A DNA stretch of 64,000 bases, from positions 310,001-374,000 of the forward strand of contig NZ_JMLQ01000003.1 in NCBI RefSeq assembly GCF_000686025.1, given 5' to 3'. A program made the position numbers and the translations under genes. Position 1 is the first letter of the stretch, and each line of letters opens with the position of its first letter. The notes beneath the pieces were generated by a model. That model ran no database searches. It was not told the origin of the DNA and saw only the letters and a list, made by a program, of their open reading frames with translations. Shown here one piece after another: positions 19,775 to 36,459 of this stretch. The DNA comes from Rhodococcus sp. UNC23MFCrub1.1. Its GTDB lineage: Bacteria > Actinomycetota > Actinomycetes > Mycobacteriales > Mycobacteriaceae.

Positions 19775-19778
<4 letters not shown>
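18591..19778 (+). CDS. aroC: Chorismate synthase
   Basis: A 395-residue FMN-dependent enzyme converting EPSP to chorismate, the last common step to aromatic amino acids. The N-terminus [20 protein letters not shown] is the family signature, [15 protein letters not shown] and [21 protein letters not shown] contain conserved His and Arg residues, and the C-terminal [15 protein letters not shown] is standard. The GTG start is used with a weak upstream site (GTGAAAAGATCGATCC). It is followed by aroK with a 4-nt ATGA overlap, forming aroC-aroK-aroB. Confidence 0.97.
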
Positions 19779-21636
<1,858 letters not shown>

Positions 21637-21640
<4 letters not shown>

Positions 21641-22230
21641 GAGGAGCGGTCGCCCTTCGCGAGGTTCGGGCGCGGATCGGAGTCCCGGACCGGCGCGAAG
21701 ACCTCGGTGTCGGCGTCCGACTCGCCCCGTGCGGGTGCTCCGGAGGTGACGCGGTCGCGCTCGGTCGCGTCCTCCTTCTTGCCCGGCCGCAGGTCCTCCT
21801 GCTTGTCGTCGCCGCGTCCGGCCAGCCAGCGGCCCACCGTGACGGCGATGACCGTGGGGATGAAGACGAGCAGAATCGTGAACGCCGCGCCGGAGGTGAC
21901 CTCGAAGAAGAGGGAGTTGCTGCTCACCGCGAGGTTCGCCACCGCCGAGAACACCCAGCAGACGAGCCCGGCGAGAACACCGGCCACGACCGACGCCTTC
22001 AGCCACAGCATCGTGAAATCGGTCCGGCCCTCGCCGTGGTCACCGCGGCGGTGCGCGTTGATCCCGTCGATTCCGCCCCACACGACGGCCACGAGAACGA
22101 CGGCGGCCAGCGTGATCATGCGCAACACGGACCCTTGCGCGGGCCAGGCGGAGACCGCCAGCGCGAGCAGCACTCGTGCAACCACATGAACCAGCGCCAT
22201 CCCCACACCGCGAACCACCCACCCAGTCAT
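21637..22230 (-). CDS. B-4DMT-family-like four-helix membrane protein
   Basis: A 197-residue protein with four predicted membrane helices (about residues 8-28, 32-54, 72-98 and 105-130) and a charged cytoplasmic tail of about 65 residues. The start MTGWVVRGVGMALVHVVARV and the segment NSLFFEVTSGAAFTILLVFIP are typical of the actinobacterial B-4DMT family, a small relative of DMT transporters. Substrate is unknown. ATG 22230 has no Shine-Dalgarno but lies 7 nt after a TACTGT box. It sits between aroB and pepQ, opposite in strand, as does its mycobacterial counterpart. Confidence 0.85.
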
Positions 22231-22237
22231 GCTGCAC

Positions 22238-22243
22238 ACAGTA
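22238..22243 (-). promoter_or_regulatory. Candidate -10 box (TACTGT) for leaderless membrane-protein mRNA
   Basis: On the minus strand TACTGT ends 7 nt before the ATG at 22230. The spacing fits a transcript beginning at the start codon. No -35 is obvious. Confidence 0.4.
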
Positions 22244-22337
22244 ATCACCCCGGTCGGTCGCGTGTGCTTCTGCCCACATATCCGGGTGCGGTGTCGTCGG
22301 GCGGACCGGTGTCGCCGGCCGTCGGTGACGGCGGCGG

Positions 22338-22343
22338 TAGGTT
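22338..22343 (+). promoter_or_regulatory. Candidate -10 box (TAGGTT) for leaderless pepQ mRNA
   Basis: TAGGTT ends exactly 6 nt before the ATG of pepQ at 22350, the same spacing as at alaS and uvrC. No ribosome site of normal strength lies between. Confidence 0.45.
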
Positions 22344-22349
22344 CGAGAG

Positions 22350-23459
22350 ATGCCGTCCTCCGACCGCGCCGCACGGCGCGACGCTCTCAGAGAACTCGTC
22401 CGCGACCGGGAGGCCGACGCGCTCCTGGTGACCGATCTGCTCAACGTCCGGTACCTCACGGGGTTCACCGGTTCCAATGCCGCGCTGCTGCTGAGTGCGC
22501 ACGACTCCGCCTCCGACGAGTCCGGCACCGTGGTGTGCACCGACGGTCGGTACGTGACGCAGGTGGCCGAGCAGGTGCCCGACCTCGCGGCGGTGATCGA
22601 CCGCGCGGGCCCTGTTCGCCTGCTGCAGGACGCCGGCGGTGCGCGAGGCGGGCAGACCGTCGGATTCGAATCGCACGTCGTGTCCGTCGACGAGCATCAG
22701 GCATGGTCCGACGCCGCGTCCTCGCTCTCGCTCCAGCGCATGCCGCGCCTGGTGGAGAAGCTGCGGATGATCAAGGACGAGAGCGAGATCGACGCGCTGC
22801 GACGCGCCTGCGGTGTCGCCGACGCCGCGCTGGCCGCGTTGATCGAGCGGGGCGGCATCAGCGCCGGCCGGACCGAGAAGCAGGTCGCGATCGATCTGGA
22901 GTTCCTCATGCTCGAGCTGGGAGCGCACGCCATCTCGTTCGAGACCATCGTGGCCGCGGGCGCACACTCGGCGGTGCCGCACCACCGCCCCACCGGTGCG
23001 GTGCTCGAGCAGGGTGACCTGGTGAAGCTGGACTTCGGCGCGGAGGTGGACGGGTACCACTCCGACATGACGCGTACCTACGTGTTGGGCACCCCCGCGG
23101 ACTGGCAGCGCGAGCTGTACGCCCTCGTCGAACAGTCCCAGGCCGCCGGACGCGCCGCCGTCCTCCCCGGCGCCGACGTGCAGGCGGTGGACGGAGCGGC
23201 TCGCTCGGTCATCGTGGACGCGGGGCACGGGGACAAGTTCCTGCACGGACTCGGCCACGGCGTGGGACTCGAGATCCACGAAGCGCCGGGAATCGGTGCC
23301 ACCGGCACCGGTACACTGCTCTGCGGTGCTGCGGTGACAGTCGAGCCCGGCGTGTACTTCTCCGGTCGCGGAGGCGTACGGATCGAGGACACGCTCATCG
23401 TTCGAGAGAACGAGCCGGAACTGCTGACGCTCACCAGCAAAGAGTTCACCGTTCTGTAG
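22350..23459 (+). CDS. pepQ: Xaa-Pro aminopeptidase/dipeptidase, M24 family
   Basis: A 369-residue cytoplasmic metallopeptidase releasing residues next to proline. An N-terminal creatinase-like domain ([21 protein letters not shown]) precedes the pita-bread catalytic domain. Dinuclear metal ligands are visible: two Asp in [19 protein letters not shown], His in [16 protein letters not shown], and Glu in VEPGVYFSG and GVRIEDTL. Its place directly upstream of efp is conserved in mycobacteria and may matter because EF-P relieves stalling at polyproline. ATG 22350 is placed by the family N-terminus and the TAGGTT box. The exact split between aminopeptidase P and prolidase activity cannot be decided here. 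Confidence 0.9.
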   Translation: MPSSDRAARRDALRELVRDREADALLVTDLLNVRYLTGFTGSNAALLLSAHDSASDESGTVVCTDGRYVTQVAEQVPDLAAVIDRAGPVRLLQDAGGARGGQTVGFESHVVSVDEHQAWSDAASSLSLQRMPRLVEKLRMIKDESEIDALRRACGVADAALAALIERGGISAGRTEKQVAIDLEFLMLELGAHAISFETIVAAGAHSAVPHHRPTGAVLEQGDLVKLDFGAEVDGYHSDMTRTYVLGTPADWQRELYALVEQSQAAGRAAVLPGADVQAVDGAARSVIVDAGHGDKFLHGLGHGVGLEIHEAPGIGATGTGTLLCGAAVTVEPGVYFSGRGGVRIEDTLIVRENEPELLTLTSKEFTVL

Positions 23460-23463
23460 GCGA

Positions 23464-23492
23464 GGGCCTGCCGACCAGTGCTTGTCAGGCCC
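23464..23492 (+). other. Hairpin between pepQ and efp
   Basis: GGGCCTG (23464-23470) pairs with CAGGCCC (23486-23492) across a 15-nt loop, just after the pepQ stop. No T-run follows. It may be a weak terminator or an element of the 100-nt efp leader; sequence alone cannot decide. Confidence 0.35.
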
Positions 23493-23559
23493 GGAGGCCG
23501 TGCGCGGCGTCCGGGTACCGAGAGACCGAGACGACAGTCGACGAGGAGACGCGAAGCAA

Positions 23560-24123
23560 GTGGCTTCCACCAGTGATTTCAAGAACGGACTCGTTCTCAA
23601 CATCGAGAACCAGTTGTGGTCCATCATCGAGTTCCAGCACGTCAAGCCTGGTAAGGGACCGGCCTTCGTGCGCACCAAGCTCAAGAACGTCACGTCGGGC
23701 AAGGTCGTCGACAAGACCTTCAACGCGGGCGTCAAGGTCGAGACCGCGACGGTCGACCGACGCGATATGACGTACCTCTACCACGACGGTTCGGACTACG
23801 TCTTCATGGACGGCGACACCTTCGACCAGATCTCCGTCGCCGAGGCGACCATCGGCGAGGTCTCGCGCTTCCTGCTCGAGAACATGAAGGTCCAGGTGGC
23901 GATGCACGAGGGTCTGCCGCTGTACGTCGAGTTGCCGGTCACGGTCGAGCTGATCGTCCAGCACACCGATCCGGGTCTGCAGGGCGACCGCTCCACCGGT
24001 GGCACCAAGCCGGCGACCCTCGAGACGGGTGCCGAGATCAACGTGCCGCTCTTCATCAACACCGGCGACAAGCTCAAGGTGGACTCCCGCGACGGCAACT
24101 ACCTCGGGCGCGTGAATTCCTGA
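23560..24123 (+). CDS. efp: Elongation factor P
   Basis: A 187-residue translation factor that promotes peptide-bond formation at stalled polyproline sequences. It begins [20 protein letters not shown] and has the three beta-barrel domains, ending [19 protein letters not shown]. The tip loop reads [10 protein letters not shown], with lysine at the modification position and the proline-containing loop of the group thought to act unmodified in actinobacteria. GTG 23560 follows GAGGAG; an in-frame start further upstream would add residues unrelated to EF-P. nusB follows with no gap. Confidence 0.97.
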   Translation: MASTSDFKNGLVLNIENQLWSIIEFQHVKPGKGPAFVRTKLKNVTSGKVVDKTFNAGVKVETATVDRRDMTYLYHDGSDYVFMDGDTFDQISVAEATIGEVSRFLLENMKVQVAMHEGLPLYVELPVTVELIVQHTDPGLQGDRSTGGTKPATLETGAEINVPLFINTGDKLKVDSRDGNYLGRVNS

Positions 24124-24684
24124 GTGAGCGAGCCTTCCAAGAACCCTGCCGCACCGGGCAAGCCGGCGGCGAAGAAGCTCGGAGCACGGCACAAGGCGCG
24201 TAAGCGCGCCGTCGACTTCCTCTTCGAGGCCGAGGCTCGGGATCTCGATCCCGTGGTGCTCGCGACCGAGCGCGGCGAGCTGTCCGCTCACGAGGAGACG
24301 GTGGCGCCGGTCAACGCGTACACCACGACTCTCGTGACCGGAGTGGCCGAGAACCTCGACCGCGTCGACTCGGTCATCGGGGATCACCTGCACCAGTGGA
24401 CTCTCGATCGTCTCCCCGCCGTCGACCGCGCGATCCTGCGCGTCGCGGTCTGGGAACTGCTCAACGCGGTCGACGTCCCGCCGGTGGTGGCCGTCGACGA
24501 GGCGGTCGAGCTGGCCAAGCAACTCTCCACCGACGACTCGCCGTCCTTCGTCAACGGGGTGCTGGGCCAGATCGTGCTCGTCGCACCCCAGGTGCGCGCC
24601 GCCGCGGCGGCGCGTCCGGCGGCGCAGAGCCGGCCCGTGACGGAGAACACCGCCGACGACGCCGTACCGCCCGCCTCGAGCTGA
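24124..24684 (+). CDS. nusB: Transcription antitermination factor NusB
   Basis: A 186-residue all-helical RNA-binding protein that with S10 (NusE) binds boxA for rRNA antitermination. The core [21 protein letters not shown] is the conserved arginine-rich RNA-binding N-terminus, and [20 protein letters not shown] with [25 protein letters not shown] is the family signature. N-terminal (Lys/Ala/Pro) and C-terminal (Ala-rich) extensions are typical of actinobacteria. The GTG start directly follows the efp stop, so the two are co-translated. Confidence 0.96.
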   Translation: MSEPSKNPAAPGKPAAKKLGARHKARKRAVDFLFEAEARDLDPVVLATERGELSAHEETVAPVNAYTTTLVTGVAENLDRVDSVIGDHLHQWTLDRLPAVDRAILRVAVWELLNAVDVPPVVAVDEAVELAKQLSTDDSPSFVNGVLGQIVLVAPQVRAAAAARPAAQSRPVTENTADDAVPPASS

Positions 24685-24702
24685 GTTCGAGCCCGGCGTG
24701 GT

Positions 24703-24711
24703 TGGTATAGT
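24703..24711 (+). promoter_or_regulatory. Extended -10 promoter of the pyr operon
   Basis: TG-G-TATAGT is an extended -10 (TGN plus TATAGT, one base from TATAAT), just after the nusB stop. No strong -35 is present at the right distance. Initiation near 24718 would give a leader of about 57 nt containing the PyrR hairpin. This separates the pyr operon from efp-nusB. Confidence 0.65.
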
Positions 24712-24725
24712 CACCGCGTCAGACA

Positions 24726-24760
24726 TCCTTTAACGATCCGTCCAGTGAGGCGGAGAAGGA
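24726..24760 (+). promoter_or_regulatory. PyrR-binding hairpin that overlaps the pyrR ribosome site
   Basis: The loop TCCAGTGAGGC (24741-24751) matches the PyrR RNA consensus UCCNGNGAGGY. It is closed by CCG/CGG (24738-24740 with 24751-24753) and a lower stem TCCTT (24726-24730) with AAGGA (24756-24760). The AAGGAGG at 24756-24762 is the pyrR Shine-Dalgarno, so a PyrR-UMP-stabilised hairpin would hide it. PyrR-dependent translational repression of this layout has been described in Mycobacterium smegmatis. No terminator follows, so attenuation of the Bacillus type is unlikely. Confidence 0.8.
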
Positions 24761-24774
24761 GGTCACCTGTTCTC

Positions 24775-25350
24775 GTGTCCTCAGACGAGCCCGGTACCCC
24801 CGGTCCAGCAGGCCAGTCCCGCGAGCTGTTGTCGTCGGCGGACGTCGGCCGCACCATCGCCCGGATGGCCCACCAGATCATCGAGAAGACCGCGTTCGGC
24901 TCGGCCGACGCCGCTCCGCTGGTTCTCGTGGGTATTCCCACTCGCGGTTCCACTCTCGCCACGCGCCTCGCGGCGCGGATCGAGGAGTACTCCGGACTCC
25001 GCCCGCCGGTCGGCTCTCTCGACATCACGCTCTACCGCGACGATCTGCGCAGCAAGCCCCATCGCGCGCTCGAGCGCACCTCGATGCCCGACACCGGTGT
25101 GGACGGCGCCCTCGTCGTGATCGTCGACGACGTGCTGTTCTCCGGCCGATCGGTGCGCGCCGCGCTCGACGCTCTCCGCGATCTCGGGCGTCCGCGGGCC
25201 GTGCAGCTCGCGGTGCTCATCGACCGCGGCCACCGCGAACTCCCGCTCCGCGCGGACTACGTGGGCAAGAACGTGCCGACCGCGCGCACCGAGGACGTCT
25301 CGGTGCTGCTCGACGAGCACGACGGTCGAGACGGGGTGGAGCTCTCGTGA
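24775..25350 (+). CDS. pyrR: PyrR: bifunctional pyr operon regulator / uracil phosphoribosyltransferase
   Basis: A 191-residue type I phosphoribosyltransferase fold protein that binds the pyr mRNA in response to UMP and can also make UMP from uracil and PRPP. The PRPP motif is [20 protein letters not shown], with the N-terminal [17 protein letters not shown] loop and DITLYRDDL, as in other PyrR proteins. GTG 24775 is 12 nt after AAGGAGG; a GTG at 24745 lies inside the hairpin and would add only arginines. It is first in the operon and overlaps pyrB by 4 nt. Confidence 0.95.
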   Translation: MSSDEPGTPGPAGQSRELLSSADVGRTIARMAHQIIEKTAFGSADAAPLVLVGIPTRGSTLATRLAARIEEYSGLRPPVGSLDITLYRDDLRSKPHRALERTSMPDTGVDGALVVIVDDVLFSGRSVRAALDALRDLGRPRAVQLAVLIDRGHRELPLRADYVGKNVPTARTEDVSVLLDEHDGRDGVELS

Positions 25351-26306
25351 GTGCCCGGCACCTGCTGTCGACGATGGACCTGAGCCGCGACGACGCCACC
25401 GACATCCTGGACGAGGCGGAGCGCTTCGAGCAGGCGCTGCTCGGCCGCGACGTGCGCAAACTCCCCACCCTGCGCGGCAAGACGGTCATGACCGTCTTTT
25501 ACGAGAACTCGACGCGCACCCGGGTGTCGTTCGAGGTCGCGGGCAAGTGGATGAGCGCGGACGTCGTCAACGTCAGCGCGAGCAGCTCCTCCGCGTCGAA
25601 GGGTGAGTCGCTGCGCGACACCGCCCTCACGCTGCGAGCGGCCGGCGCGGACGCCCTGATCGTGCGGCACCCCGCGTCCGGTGCGGCGCACCGCATCGCC
25701 CAGTGGACGGCCCTGCCCGACGGATCGGGTCCGGCCGTGATCAACGCCGGCGACGGCACGCACGAGCATCCCACCCAGGCTCTGCTCGACGCGCTGACGC
25801 TGCGCCAGCGTCTCGGCGGAATCGAGGGCCGCCGCATCGCCATCGTCGGTGACGTCCTGCACAGCCGCGTCGCCCGGTCCAACGCGTTCCTGCTGGCCAC
25901 GCTCGGTGCCGAGGTGGTGGTCGTCGCGCCGCGCACTCTGCTGCCGGTCGGCATCGAGACCTGGCCCGTCACCGTGGCACCGTCGCTCGACTCCGAGCTG
26001 CCGGCGCTCGACGCCGTCATGATGCTGCGCGTCCAGGCCGAACGCATGAACGGTGGCTTCTTCCCGTCGGCACGGGAGTACTCCATCGGATACGGGTTGT
26101 CGCAGAAGCGGTTCGATCTGCTTCCCGACCACGCGGTGGTGCTGCACCCCGGTCCGATGCTCCGCGGCATGGAGATCGGCTTCTCGGTCGCCGACGCACC
26201 CGAGACCGCCGTCCTGCAACAAGTCCAGAATGGAGTGCACGTGCGTATGGCAGTGCTGTTCCGCCTGCTCATCGGGTCCGAGCCGACCACGGGACTCGCG
26301 CGATGA
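25347..26306 (+). CDS. pyrB: Aspartate carbamoyltransferase catalytic subunit
   Basis: A 319-residue enzyme joining carbamoyl phosphate and aspartate, the second step of UMP synthesis. The carbamoyl-phosphate motif is [13 protein letters not shown] (S-T-R-T), followed by the catalytic Lys/Ser loop [14 protein letters not shown] and the aspartate-binding LRVQAER. No pyrI regulatory gene is nearby, so regulation is expected from PyrR and substrate supply. GTG 25347 overlaps pyrR (GTGA); pyrC overlaps its end by 4 nt. Confidence 0.97.
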   Translation: MSARHLLSTMDLSRDDATDILDEAERFEQALLGRDVRKLPTLRGKTVMTVFYENSTRTRVSFEVAGKWMSADVVNVSASSSSASKGESLRDTALTLRAAGADALIVRHPASGAAHRIAQWTALPDGSGPAVINAGDGTHEHPTQALLDALTLRQRLGGIEGRRIAIVGDVLHSRVARSNAFLLATLGAEVVVVAPRTLLPVGIETWPVTVAPSLDSELPALDAVMMLRVQAERMNGGFFPSAREYSIGYGLSQKRFDLLPDHAVVLHPGPMLRGMEIGFSVADAPETAVLQQVQNGVHVRMAVLFRLLIGSEPTTGLAR

Positions 26307-27619
26307 GCGGGACCGTGGTGCTGCGCTCGGTGCGCCCCTACGGCGAGGGTGATCCCGTGGACGTGGTGGTGTCGGGCGGCGTCATCGACGCGATCGGCGC
26401 GGACGTCACCGTTCCCGAGGGTGCCGAGATCGTGGACGGTGCCGGTGGCGTTCTGTTGCCCGGCTTCGTCGATCTGCACACTCATGTCCGGGAGCCGGGC
26501 CGCGAGGACACCGAGACCATCGAGACGGGTTCCGCCGCAGCAGCTCTCGGCGGATACACCGCCGTCTTCGCGATGGCGAACACCTCTCCGGTCGCGGACT
26601 CCGTGGTGGTCACCGACCACGTGTGGCGTCGCGGCCAGGAGGTCGGGCTGGTCGACGTCCACCCCGTCGGCGCCGTCACCGTGGGCCTGCAGGGCAAGGC
26701 CCTGGCGGAGATGGCCACCATGAACGCGGGTGTCGGTGCGGTCCGGATGTTCTCGGACGACGGTCACTGCGTCGCCGACCCACTGCTGATGCGCCGTGCC
26801 CTCGAGTACGCGGCCGGCCTGGGAGTGCTCATCGCCCAGCACGCCGAGGAGCCGCGGCTCACCGAAGGTGCCGTCGCCCACGAGGGTCCGACCGCGGCGC
26901 GCCTGGGTCTCACCGGATGGCCCCGGTCCGCGGAGGAGTCCATCGTCGCCCGCGACGCGATCCTCGCGCGGGACGCGCGCAGCCGCGTCCACATCTGCCA
27001 CGCCTCCACCGCCGGCACCGTGGAGCTCCTCGACTGGGCGAAGAAGCAGGGCATCGCCATCACGGCCGAGGTGACACCGCACCATCTGTTCCTGGACGAC
27101 TCGCGTCTCGAGACCTACGACGCCGTGAACAAGGTGAACCCGCCGCTGCGGGAGGCCTCCGACGTCCAGGCACTCCGCGCGGCGTTGGCCTCGGGTGTCG
27201 TGGACTGCGTGGCCACCGATCACGCGCCGCACGCCGAGCAGGACAAGTGCTGCGAGTTCTCGCAGGCCCGGCCCGGCATGCTCGGTCTCGAGACCGCCCT
27301 GTCGGTGATCGTCACGACCATGGTGGAGACCGGTCTGCTCGACTGGCGCGGCGTCGCACGGGTCATGAGCGAGCGACCGGCGGAGATCGTCGGGCTCACC
27401 GACCAGGGTCGGCCCATCGCGGTCGGAGAGCCCGCCAACCTGACGATCGTCGACCCGGACGTCCGGTGGACCGTCGTCCCGAAGGATCTGGCCTCGCTGT
27501 CCGCCAACACCCCGTACGAGTCGCTCGAGCTGCCCGCGAAGGTCACCGCGACGCTGCTGCGCGGACGGATCACCAGCCGCGACGGAGTCGCGGCCGCGCC
27601 ATCGGGAGGGATGAACTAG
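26303..27619 (+). CDS. pyrC: Dihydroorotase (type I)
   Basis: A 438-residue zinc amidohydrolase cyclising carbamoyl aspartate to dihydroorotate. The metal motif HxH is in [13 protein letters not shown], further ligands are in [15 protein letters not shown] and the catalytic Asp in VATDHAPHA. The length and REPG motif place it in the class I group. ATG 26303 overlaps pyrB by 4 nt, and the stop is directly followed by the ATG of the PH-like gene. Confidence 0.96.
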   Translation: MSGTVVLRSVRPYGEGDPVDVVVSGGVIDAIGADVTVPEGAEIVDGAGGVLLPGFVDLHTHVREPGREDTETIETGSAAAALGGYTAVFAMANTSPVADSVVVTDHVWRRGQEVGLVDVHPVGAVTVGLQGKALAEMATMNAGVGAVRMFSDDGHCVADPLLMRRALEYAAGLGVLIAQHAEEPRLTEGAVAHEGPTAARLGLTGWPRSAEESIVARDAILARDARSRVHICHASTAGTVELLDWAKKQGIAITAEVTPHHLFLDDSRLETYDAVNKVNPPLREASDVQALRAALASGVVDCVATDHAPHAEQDKCCEFSQARPGMLGLETALSVIVTTMVETGLLDWRGVARVMSERPAEIVGLTDQGRPIAVGEPANLTIVDPDVRWTVVPKDLASLSANTPYESLELPAKVTATLLRGRITSRDGVAAAPSGGMN

Positions 27620-28123
27620 ATGGACAGAGTGCTGTTGGTGGTCGGCTTCCTCGTGTTCTGGGTCGCCATGATCGGCCTGATCATCTGGGGCTGGAAGAAC
27701 CGTCAGAAGCGTCAGGCCGACGCGATCGGAACCCTGCCGGCCGTGCCGGAGCAGCTCGGCGCCGTCGTCACCCCGGCCTGCACAGGTCTGTACGTGGGAT
27801 CGACGTTGGCCCCGAGCTGGCAGAACCGGATCGCCGTGGGCGACATGGGCCATCGCGCCACCGGAACGCTGACGCGCTACGAGACGGGCATCCTGCTCGA
27901 GCGCACGGGGGAGTCCGACATCTGGATGCCCGCCGACTCGCTCCGCGCCGTGCGGACCGAGCGTGGCCTCGCCGGCAAGGTCATGACCAGGGACGGCCTG
28001 CTGGTCGTCCGCTGGGAACTGCCCACCGGCACCGAGATCGACACCGGCTTCCGAGCCGACGACAAGACGGTCTACCCGCAGTGGGTGGACGACACGAGCA
28101 GTGACGAGAAGGAGACCGCGTGA
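27620..28123 (+). CDS. PH-like single-pass membrane protein of the pyr operon
   Basis: A 167-residue protein with one N-terminal membrane helix (about residues 4-24, LLVVGFLVFWVAMIGLIIWG) and a soluble beta-rich domain (GHRATGTLTRYETGILLERT, IWMPADSLRAVRTERGLAGK) resembling bacterial PH-like folds. The homologue at the same place in mycobacteria (between pyrC and carA) has no assigned function. No catalytic motif is visible. It starts immediately after pyrC and overlaps carA by 4 nt, so it must be made with the pyr enzymes. A membrane tether for the pathway is a speculation only. Confidence 0.85.
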   Translation: MDRVLLVVGFLVFWVAMIGLIIWGWKNRQKRQADAIGTLPAVPEQLGAVVTPACTGLYVGSTLAPSWQNRIAVGDMGHRATGTLTRYETGILLERTGESDIWMPADSLRAVRTERGLAGKVMTRDGLLVVRWELPTGTEIDTGFRADDKTVYPQWVDDTSSDEKETA

Positions 28124-29273
28124 GCACCCAGGACGCCGCGGCACTGGTCCTCGAGGACGGGCGCATCTTCCGTGGCACCGCGTTCGGAGCCCGGGGTTCG
28201 ACCCTGGGCGAGGCGGTGTTCTGCACCGGCATGACCGGCTACCAGGAGACGCTGACCGATCCGAGCTACCACCGCCAGATCGTGGTGGCCACGGCCCCTC
28301 AGATCGGCAACACCGGCTGGAACGGTGAGGACAACGAGTCCGTCGGACGCACCGGCGACGCCGACGACTCCCGTATGTGGGTCGCCGGGTTCGCCGTCCG
28401 CGACCCCAGCCGCCGCAGCTCGAGCTGGCGCTCGACCGGCACCCTGGGCGAGGAGATGGCGCGGCAGGACGTCGTCGGCATCGCCGAGATCGACACCCGC
28501 GCGCTGGTGCGGCACCTGCGCACCCGCGGGTCGATGAAGGCCGGCATCTTCTCCGGCGAGGCCCTCACCGACGTCGACGCGCTGATCGAGACCGTGCGCA
28601 GCCAGCCGAGCATGGTGGGTGCGGATCTGGCGGGCGAGGTGAGCACGACCGAGGGTTACACGGTCGACCCCGAGGGCGAGCCCCGGTACTCCGTCGTCGC
28701 GGTCGACCTCGGCATCAAGTCGAACACGCCACGCATGTTCGCGCAGCGGGGAATCCGGGTCCACGTGGTCCCCGCGAACGCCGACATCGACCAGGTGCGG
28801 GCACTCGGCGCGGACGGCGTGTTCCTGTCCAACGGACCGGGCGACCCGGCCACCGCGGACTCCGTGGTGCGGCTGACCGAGCAGGTGCTCGGCGACGGCA
28901 CCCCGCTGTTCGGCATCTGCTTCGGCAACCAGATCCTCGGCCGTGCACTCGGCCGCTCCACCTACAAGATGACCTTCGGTCACCGGGGCATGAACATCCC
29001 GGTGATCGAACACGGCACGGGCCGCATCTCCATCACGGCCCAGAACCACGGGTTCGCGCTCGAGGGCGAGGCCGGCGAGGAGTTCGACACCCCCTTCGGC
29101 CGGGCGATCGTCAGCCACACGTGCGCGAACGACGGCACCGTCGAAGGTGTCCGTCTGCTCGACGACTCGGCGTTCTCGGTGCAGTACCACCCCGAGGCCG
29201 CGGCCGGTCCGCACGACGCCGAGTACCTCTTCGACCGTTTCCTGCAGCTCCTCGACAAGAAAGCCGGCCAGTA

Positions 29274-29274
<1 letters not shown>
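28120..29274 (+). CDS. carA: Carbamoyl-phosphate synthase small (glutaminase) subunit
   Basis: A 384-residue class I glutamine amidotransferase subunit that feeds ammonia to CarB. The N-terminal CarA domain starts [20 protein letters not shown] with [15 protein letters not shown]. The glutaminase nucleophile is Cys in [12 protein letters not shown], and the catalytic His-Glu pair is in [15 protein letters not shown] replaces the more common GICLGH, which appears usual for this lineage. GTG 28120 overlaps the PH-like gene (GTGA); the TAA stop shares one base with the carB ATG. Confidence 0.97.
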
Positions 29275-32674
<3,400 letters not shown>

Positions 32675-32678
<4 letters not shown>

Positions 32679-33517
32679 CCGGTAGTCCGGAGGCCGGGGT
32701 GTGGCGCAGGAAGCTGACCGCGGCCGTCCGGTCGCGGGGACGCCTGTGTGTCGGCATCGATCCGCACTCCGGGATCCTCGCGTCGTGGGGCCTCGACGAC
32801 ACCGTGGCGGGCCTCGACCGCTTCGCGCGGCTCTGCGTCGAGGCGTTCGCGTCGGACATCGGGGTGGTCAAGCCGCAGGTGGCGTTCTTCGAGCGCTTCG
32901 GGTCCGGTGGACTCGCCGTGCTCGAGCGGACCATCGCCGATCTGCGTGCGGCGGGCGTGCTCGTCGTCGCGGACGCGAAGCGTGGGGACATCGGGTCCAC
33001 GTCCGAGGCGTACGCCCGGGCGTGGCTGGACCCGTCCTCACCACTCGCCTCGGACGCCGTGACGGTTTCGCCCTACCTCGGGGTGGGTGCGCTGACGCCG
33101 TTCGTCGAGCAGGCGACTGAGCACGGTTGCGGCCTGTTCGTGCTCGCACGCACGTCGAATCCCGAGGGCGCGGCGCTGCAGCAGGCGGTCACCGCCACCG
33201 GTGCGAGCGTCGCGCAGGCCGTGGTCGACGAGGCCGCGGCGGTCAACACGCGGGCGAACGACGACGTCATGGGTCTCGTGGTGGGTGCGACACGCGGACA
33301 CGGGCTCGATCTGCGGACGTTCTCGGGGCCGATCCTCGCGCCCGGACTCGGCGCCCAGGGTGCCACCGCGCAGGACCTGCCCTCCCTGTTCCAGGGTTCG
33401 TCAGAGTTGTTGCTGCCCAACTCTTCCCGCGACGTCCTGCGACACGGTCCGGACGTGGCCGCTCTACGGGAGGCGGCGATCGTCGCTCGCGACACCGTCG
33501 AGCACGCCCTCGCATAG
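32675..33517 (+). CDS. pyrF: Orotidine 5'-phosphate decarboxylase (mycobacterial type)
   Basis: A 280-residue decarboxylase making UMP from OMP. The catalytic motif is [18 protein letters not shown] (D-x-K-R-x-D), with [10 protein letters not shown] and [13 protein letters not shown] at the N-terminus and [12 protein letters not shown] near the C-terminal phosphate loop. This is the longer group 2 (mycobacterial/myxobacterial) type rather than the 230-residue E. coli type. GTG 32675 overlaps the carB stop (GTGA). The pyrD gene for dihydroorotate dehydrogenase is not in the window. Confidence 0.96.
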
Positions 33518-33709
33518 ACCACCATCGCGGCGACACGGCGGCGGGGGGCAAGTTCGCAATCGGCGCCCTGCCCGGGTACGGTCGCTATCGCCGCTGGTCA
33601 ATCCGGTGGCAGTGACTGGATGTACCAGAACGGCCGGCTCGCGCACATCGCGTGACGCGGGTACGGAATGCACTTCTCGACAGAGATTCACCGATGAGAC
33701 GGAGGAACC

Positions 33710-34030
33710 GTGGCCCTTCCCCAGTTGACCGATGAGCAGCGCGCTGCTGCCTTGGAGAAGGCGGCACAAGCTCGTCGTGTCCGGGCTGAGCTCAAGGAAC
33801 GCCTCAAGCGCGGCGGAACCGACCTCAAGCAGGTCCTCAAGGACGCCGAAGAGGACGAGATCCTCGGCAAGATGAAGGTGTCCGCACTGCTCGAGGCTCT
33901 GCCCAAGGTCGGCAAGGTCAAGGCTCAGGAGATCATGACCGAGCTGGAGATCGCACCCACCCGCCGCCTGCGCGGACTGGGCGATCGTCAGCGCAAGGCG
34001 CTTCTCGCCAGGTTCGACTTCGAGGCCTGA
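33710..34030 (+). CDS. mihF: Integration host factor, actinobacterial type
   Basis: A 106-residue nucleoid-associated DNA-binding protein, unrelated in fold to E. coli IHF. It is helical and basic, with [20 protein letters not shown], then [15 protein letters not shown], and the helix-two-turn-helix S13-like region [20 protein letters not shown], ending [23 protein letters not shown] 33710 is preceded by a strong GGAGGA. A 192-bp leader separates it from pyrF; TTCGCA (33553-33558) and TACGGT (33577-33582), spaced 18 bp, are a possible promoter. In this lineage it is typically abundant, essential and next to gmk. Confidence 0.95.
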   Translation: MALPQLTDEQRAAALEKAAQARRVRAELKERLKRGGTDLKQVLKDAEEDEILGKMKVSALLEALPKVGKVKAQEIMTELEIAPTRRLRGLGDRQRKALLARFDFEA

Positions 34031-34037
34031 CAGCGAC

Positions 34038-36350
<2,313 letters not shown>

Positions 36351-36382
36351 CCCGCAGTACTCGAGACGTCGGTGGCTCCGTC

Positions 36383-36388
36383 TATCGT
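36383..36388 (+). promoter_or_regulatory. Candidate -10 box (TATCGT) for metK
   Basis: TATCGT fits TANNNT and would start transcription near 36395, giving a leader of about 61 nt that contains the small ORF at 36418. No strong -35 is visible. I found no S-box, SAM-II or SAM-IV-like structure here. Confidence 0.35.
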
Positions 36389-36417
36389 CGACTGGCGTCT
36401 CGGGGAGCGGTTCGATC

Positions 36418-36459
36418 ATGTCGACACATTCATGCGTGTACGAGAGGAAACATCTGTGA
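36418..36459 (+). CDS. Candidate 13-residue leader peptide before metK
   Basis: ATG 36418 opens a 13-codon frame, [13 protein letters not shown], whose TGA overlaps the GTG of metK (GTGA at 36456-36459). GGGGAG at 36402-36407 could serve as its ribosome site. The metK Shine-Dalgarno (GAGAGGA) lies inside it. The overlap implies that translation of the small ORF would be coupled to metK initiation. It has one cysteine and no methionine run, so a specific attenuation signal is not evident. It may also be chance. Confidence 0.3.
   Translation: MSTHSCVYERKHL

Noticed and set aside
26623-28104. A 493-codon plus-strand frame overlapping pyrC and the PH-like gene
   Set aside because: Arginine-rich out-of-frame reading; both real genes fit tightly in the operon with zero or 4-nt junctions.
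36351-36455. SAM riboswitch before metK
   Set aside because: The 105-bp region lacks the conserved cores of S-box, SAM-II or SAM-IV classes and has no multi-stem fold that I can draw.
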